From NCBI GenBank assembly GCA_002317325.1, contig DCJB01000048.1:1-10200 (forward strand): a DNA stretch of 10,200 nt. The letters are read 5' to 3'. The notes under the pieces are model-generated. The model saw nothing but the letters and a program-made list of their open reading frames with translations, ran no database searches and had not been told where the DNA came from. The position numbers and the translations under genes are program-made. Positions 7,106 through 10,200 of this stretch are shown here, piece by piece (position 1 is the stretch's first letter; the number at the start of each line of letters is the position of its first letter). This DNA comes from Bacteroidales bacterium UBA1711 (GTDB taxonomy: Bacteria; Bacteroidota; Bacteroidia; Bacteroidales; P3).

Positions 7106-8272
7106 GTGAAGCACGATTGGGAATATAAGAAGTTGGGGGAAATAGGTTCCAGCGATTTAGGGAAGACCCTCAACCAGTCAAAAGATACAGGAGACCTTCG
7201 CCACTATCTTTGCGCTATCAACGTTCAGTGGGATAATATTGATTTGAGCACCATCAAGTTGGCAAGATTTGAAGATGATGAAATTGAACGGTATTCCGTT
7301 GAGGCAGGAGATTTGCTTATCTGTGAAGGAGGGGACACGGGGCGTGCAGCGATTTGGAATGGTGATCCCATGCTTTATCAAAATGCACTTCACCGTGTTC
7401 GTTTCAATGAAATGGTGATTCCTCGTTTTGCATTATTGTATCTTCGACATCTGAAAACCAAAGGTGATATTGATTTAAAATATAGCAAAGGTGTAACTAT
7501 TAAGCATTTGGTGAAATCATCCTTGATGTCTATCCCCATCCCAGTTCCTCCTCTTTCCGTCCAAGAGCAGATTGCTTCAGAATTGGACAAAGTGAGTGAA
7601 GTCATTGAGAAGAAGAAACAACAAGTCAAAGAACTGGACACCCTCGCCCAATCCCTCTTCTACGAAATGTTCGGCGACCCCGTGGAGAATGAAAAGGGAT
7701 GGGAGTTGAAGACGTTTGGTGAGATAGGCACTTTGATAAGAGGTTCTGGCCTTTCAAAAAAGGATTTGGTTGAAGATGGTCAACCGTGTATCCTATATGG
7801 ACAGATTCATACCAAGTTTGGTGCATATACTACAAAACATATTGCTTCTATTCCAATAGATTTGGTAAAGACTGCAAAGATAGCCCACCCTGGTGATTTG
7901 ATAATGGCCATCACAAGTGAAGATGTTGAAGGCTCTTGCAAAAGCGTGGCATGGATGGGAGATTATGACATCTCTATAGGCTCAGATGCTGCTATATTCC
8001 ATCATAACCAGAATGGAATATTTGTATCATACTACACAAAAACCTCTGCATTTCATCATGAAAAGGCAAAATATGCTAAAGGATTTAAGGTTACTCACAT
8101 TTCTACAAAAGAAATAGCAACCATTCCTATTCCCCTCCCTCCCCTTCCCCTCCAGCAATCCTTTGCCGAGAAGATTGAAGCGATAGAGCGGCAGAAGGGG
8201 CTAATCAATCGGTCCATCAAAGAGGTGCAGACCCTTTTTGACTCCCGCATGGACTACTATTTCGGGGAATAA
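7106..8272 (+). CDS. hsdS: Type I restriction-modification system specificity subunit S
   Basis: HsdS recognises the two halves of the DNA target and holds M and R subunits. The 388-residue protein starts with GTG (7106) in the context TAG-T-GTG, directly after hsdM. It has the two-repeat layout: target-recognition domain 1 (about 1-142), a conserved segment opening IPIPVPPL (143-150) followed by a charged helical spacer and LFYEMFGDPVENEKGW (to 199), target-recognition domain 2 (about 200-339), and a second conserved segment opening IPIPLPPLPL (340-349) and ending in a helix to residue 388. Length is normal for a full two-domain subunit. The two recognition domains are visibly AT-richer than the conserved segments and than hsdM, the usual mark of domain swapping. 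The recognised sequence cannot be predicted by reading. No second hsdS copy or invertase is in the window. Confidence 0.96.
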   Translation: MKHDWEYKKLGEIGSSDLGKTLNQSKDTGDLRHYLCAINVQWDNIDLSTIKLARFEDDEIERYSVEAGDLLICEGGDTGRAAIWNGDPMLYQNALHRVRFNEMVIPRFALLYLRHLKTKGDIDLKYSKGVTIKHLVKSSLMSIPIPVPPLSVQEQIASELDKVSEVIEKKKQQVKELDTLAQSLFYEMFGDPVENEKGWELKTFGEIGTLIRGSGLSKKDLVEDGQPCILYGQIHTKFGAYTTKHIASIPIDLVKTAKIAHPGDLIMAITSEDVEGSCKSVAWMGDYDISIGSDAAIFHHNQNGIFVSYYTKTSAFHHEKAKYAKGFKVTHISTKEIATIPIPLPPLPLQQSFAEKIEAIERQKGLINRSIKEVQTLFDSRMDYYFGE

Positions 8273-8288
8273 CAAAACAGAAACAGAT

Positions 8289-8294
8289 GGAGGG
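8289..8294 (+). promoter_or_regulatory. Shine-Dalgarno-like GGAGGG deciding the AlbA_2 gene start
   Basis: GGAGGG lies 10 nt before ATG 8305, in the 32-nt gap after hsdS. Three in-frame ATGs are available (8287, 8305, 8323). The first overlaps this element and the third is 28 nt from it, so 8305 is preferred. Confidence 0.5.
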
Positions 8295-8304
8295 ACACCT
8301 CCCA

Positions 8305-10200
8305 ATGAGAAACAAAACGTGTATGGTCTTTGACGATTATTTAGAAGAGTTGCTTGCTCGAAATGAGAGTGATGACCTTGAGTTTAAGACAGCCAAAGGC
8401 GGTCTGCCTTCAAGCCTTTGGGACACCTATTCCGCCTTTGCCAATACCGATGGAGGCACCATTGTGCTGGGCGTGAAGGAGGAAGAGGGGCGGTATGAAC
8501 CCGACGGATTGGACATCAAGACGATAGAGAAATACAAGAGAGACTTTTGGAATAAGGTCAACAACCGTGATGTGGTATGTGTGAATCTGTTGAAGAATGA
8601 CGACGTAAAGGTCTGCGAGCATGAGGGGAGGTATTTTATGCTAATCAACGTCCATAGGGCATTGCGAGAGCAAATGCCCGTATATCACGGACGCTCGCCA
8701 TACGGGAACACTCACAAAAGAGACAACGAAGGCGACTACAGATGTACAGATGCCGAAGTGCGACGGATGTTTGCTGATTCAGATTTGACCGAGGCACCCG
8801 ATATGCGGATACTCACAGGCTTTACGTGGGAGGACATTGACATGGAGAGTTTGAGTCAATTCCGTCAACTAATGTCGGTGTCGAAACCGAACCATCCCTG
8901 GTTAGCATTGGACAACCGGCAGTTCATGCACCAACTGGGGGGATACCGAAAAGACAAGAAGACGCAGAAAGAGGGGTTCACGCTGGCCGGAATGTTGATG
9001 TTCGGGAAGTGGACCAGCATCACCGACCCCCAATGCTGCCCGCACTACATGGTGGACTACCGAGAGATACCCGAAGACACCACAACGATTCGATGGGTGG
9101 ACAGGATTTGGCCTGACGGGACATGGGAGGCAAATCTATTTCAGTTCTATCGCAGGGTGCTGCCCAAATTGCAGAGCTGCATACCCCAGTCATTCCACAT
9201 AGAGGACAACACTCGCATAGACAATAATTTGGGCAAAGAGGCCATACGTGAATCCTTTGTGAACTTTTGTGTACACGCCACCTATTCGACCGAGAATGCG
9301 CTTGTGATATTAAAAAAGAAACAAGAAATCGTTTTTACAAATCCGGGCACCATGCTGGTATCGAAGAAACAATACTATGCAGGAGGCGACAGCGTATGCC
9401 GGAATCCTTCCCTTCAGAAAATGTTTACCATGTTAGGCCATGCAGAAAAAGCGGGCAGTGGAGTGGCAAAGATACTACAAGGATGGGAGTCGCTCAACTG
9501 GAGAAATCCATTTGTTGAAGAACAACACAAACCCGATAAAGTGGTATTGACCCTACCCTTAGAATCGTTGCTGAATGACACAATAAAAGAGCGGCTCACA
9601 CAAACATTCGGAGAAAAAAGCTTGCAGACATTGAATCACAATGAGCTGCTCACGCTGGCCTCGGCAGCGGAAAACGAAGAAATAACAAACGAGAGACTTC
9701 GAGACCAGATAGACCTGCATCGAGCCGACATAACCGCAATGCTCAAGAAACTATGCCATAATCACTATTTGATATCAATGGGTACAGGGCGAGGCACACG
9801 ATACAAACTACCAAAAACATACGACATAGAGTCGCACATAGAAAAATTCACAGGACTATGTGAAGCCTTAACAGAACAAGAAAAAGCTGAAGTTACAACC
9901 ACAAACAGAAAAGATGCAACCTCGGAATACGAAAATACAAAAAACCATCGAACCAAACAATACCCGAGAAACAAAAAAGTTGCAACCATAGACAACAAAG
10001 CAGCAACCATAGACAAAAAAGAAACAACCTCGGACAAAAAGATAGCAACCTTAGACCAAAAGGTTGCAACCATAGAAAGTGAACCAACTGAAAACCAACA
10101 AACCAAACAATACCCGAGAGACCAAAAGGTTGCAACCTTAGAAGCTAAAAAAGCAACCTCAAACGGAAAAGAAGCAACCTCAGACAAAAAGGTTGCAACC
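8305..10200 (+). CDS. AlbA_2 (Schlafen-like)/divergent GHKL ATPase putative regulator with repeat tail, 3' end outside window
   Basis: The frame is open from ATG 8305 to the window edge (632 codons, no stop seen). Domains in order: an AlbA_2-type domain from about residue 12, with LEFK at 25-28 and AFANTDGGTIVLGV at 44-57; a divergent GHKL-ATPase region with REsFvN-type N-box (E316, N320) then H324, NPG at 346-348, RNPSL from 366 and EKAGSG at 381-386; a winged helix at about 440-502 ending in GTGRGTRYKL; and a Lys/Thr/Asp-rich tail of 7-residue repeats from about 537. The first three match the COG2865-type family annotated as putative transcriptional regulators. It follows hsdS by 32 nt and is probably co-transcribed. 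Such extra genes inside hsd loci are known (for example the rlo/mlo genes of Campylobacter), mostly with unclear roles. Base composition is more A-rich than hsdM, increasingly so toward the tail. A role in controlling the restriction system is inference. Confidence 0.9.
   Translation, partial: MRNKTCMVFDDYLEELLARNESDDLEFKTAKGGLPSSLWDTYSAFANTDGGTIVLGVKEEEGRYEPDGLDIKTIEKYKRDFWNKVNNRDVVCVNLLKNDDVKVCEHEGRYFMLINVHRALREQMPVYHGRSPYGNTHKRDNEGDYRCTDAEVRRMFADSDLTEAPDMRILTGFTWEDIDMESLSQFRQLMSVSKPNHPWLALDNRQFMHQLGGYRKDKKTQKEGFTLAGMLMFGKWTSITDPQCCPHYMVDYREIPEDTTTIRWVDRIWPDGTWEANLFQFYRRVLPKLQSCIPQSFHIEDNTRIDNNLGKEAIRESFVNFCVHATYSTENALVILKKKQEIVFTNPGTMLVSKKQYYAGGDSVCRNPSLQKMFTMLGHAEKAGSGVAKILQGWESLNWRNPFVEEQHKPDKVVLTLPLESLLNDTIKERLTQTFGEKSLQTLNHNELLTLASAAENEEITNERLRDQIDLHRADITAMLKKLCHNHYLISMGTGRGTRYKLPKTYDIESHIEKFTGLCEALTEQEKAEVTTTNRKDATSEYENTKNHRTKQYPRNKKVATIDNKAATIDKKETTSDKKIATLDQKVATIESEPTENQQTKQYPRDQKVATLEAKKATSNGKEATSDKKVAT
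9916..10200 (+). repeat. 21-bp tandem repeats in 150-bp higher-order units, coding for 7-residue repeats
   Basis: The core GCAACC (once ACAACC, at 10024) recurs at 9916, 9982, 10003, 10024, 10045, 10066, 10132, 10153, 10174 and 10195. Steps are 21 bp except for two 66-bp steps, 9916 to 9982 and 10066 to 10132. Each 66-bp step holds a linker with the same 19 bp, AACCAAACAATACCCGAGA, at 9951-9969 and 10101-10119, exactly 150 bp apart (4 x 21 + 66). In frame, units read like KKVATID, NKAATID, KKIATLD, QKVATIE, and linkers end TKQYPR(N/D). The array runs off the right edge, so copy number is unknown. Confidence 0.95.

Noticed and set aside
9765..10187. Minus-strand hydrophobic 140-codon frame in the tandem array
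   Set aside because: It is the complement of a 21-bp in-frame repeat, which keeps an antisense frame open automatically; the plus frame carries the continuous domain structure.

Overview
The window looks like a chromosomal segment of a Bacteroidota bacterium, probably order Bacteroidales, of moderately high GC. The evidence is the TAnnTTTG-type -7 promoter boxes, weak or absent Shine-Dalgarno sequences at most starts, the domain style of the first protein (a Bacteroidales DUF4595-like surface protein), and a long methionyl-tRNA synthetase with a KISTS signature and a fused C-terminal tRNA-binding domain. Genus cannot be fixed from sequence reading alone.

Layout. Bases 1-852 are the C-terminal part of a probable exported protein. 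A short AT-rich run of tandem 7-bp repeats (884-918) separates it from metG (922-2982), which ends at a strong intrinsic terminator (3009-3050). The convergent minus-strand gene ogt (3061-3600, O6-alkylguanine-DNA alkyltransferase) follows, with its own promoter and a nearby inverted repeat. Bases 3601-4072 carry no convincing gene but hold regulatory-looking structure, including three exact 17-bp direct repeats. The last repeat runs into the start codon of a DUF4143-type AAA+ ATPase (4073-5422).

From 5614 to the right edge runs a type I restriction-modification operon: hsdM (5614-7104), hsdS (GTG start at 7106, 1 nt after hsdM), and, 32 nt after hsdS, a large open-ended gene (8305 to beyond 10200). 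That gene encodes an AlbA_2/Schlafen-type domain, a divergent GHKL ATPase region, a winged helix and a repetitive C-terminal tail. No hsdR is in the window; it is expected downstream.

How the parts work together. metG and ogt are ordinary host functions. The segment from about 4000 onward looks like an accessory/defence region: an AAA+ ATPase with a nuclease-like C-terminal domain, then methylase and specificity subunits, with a putative regulator co-transcribed in the hsd operon. HsdS is a compositional mosaic, with AT-rich target-recognition domains set in GC-richer conserved segments, as expected for domain exchange.

The most unusual structures are (1) the 21-bp/7-residue repeats organised in a 150-bp higher-order unit at the 3' end of the AlbA_2 gene, predicted to form a coiled coil and containing repeated 10-bp palindromes, and (2) the triple 17-bp repeat spaced 32-33 bp in the ATPase leader.
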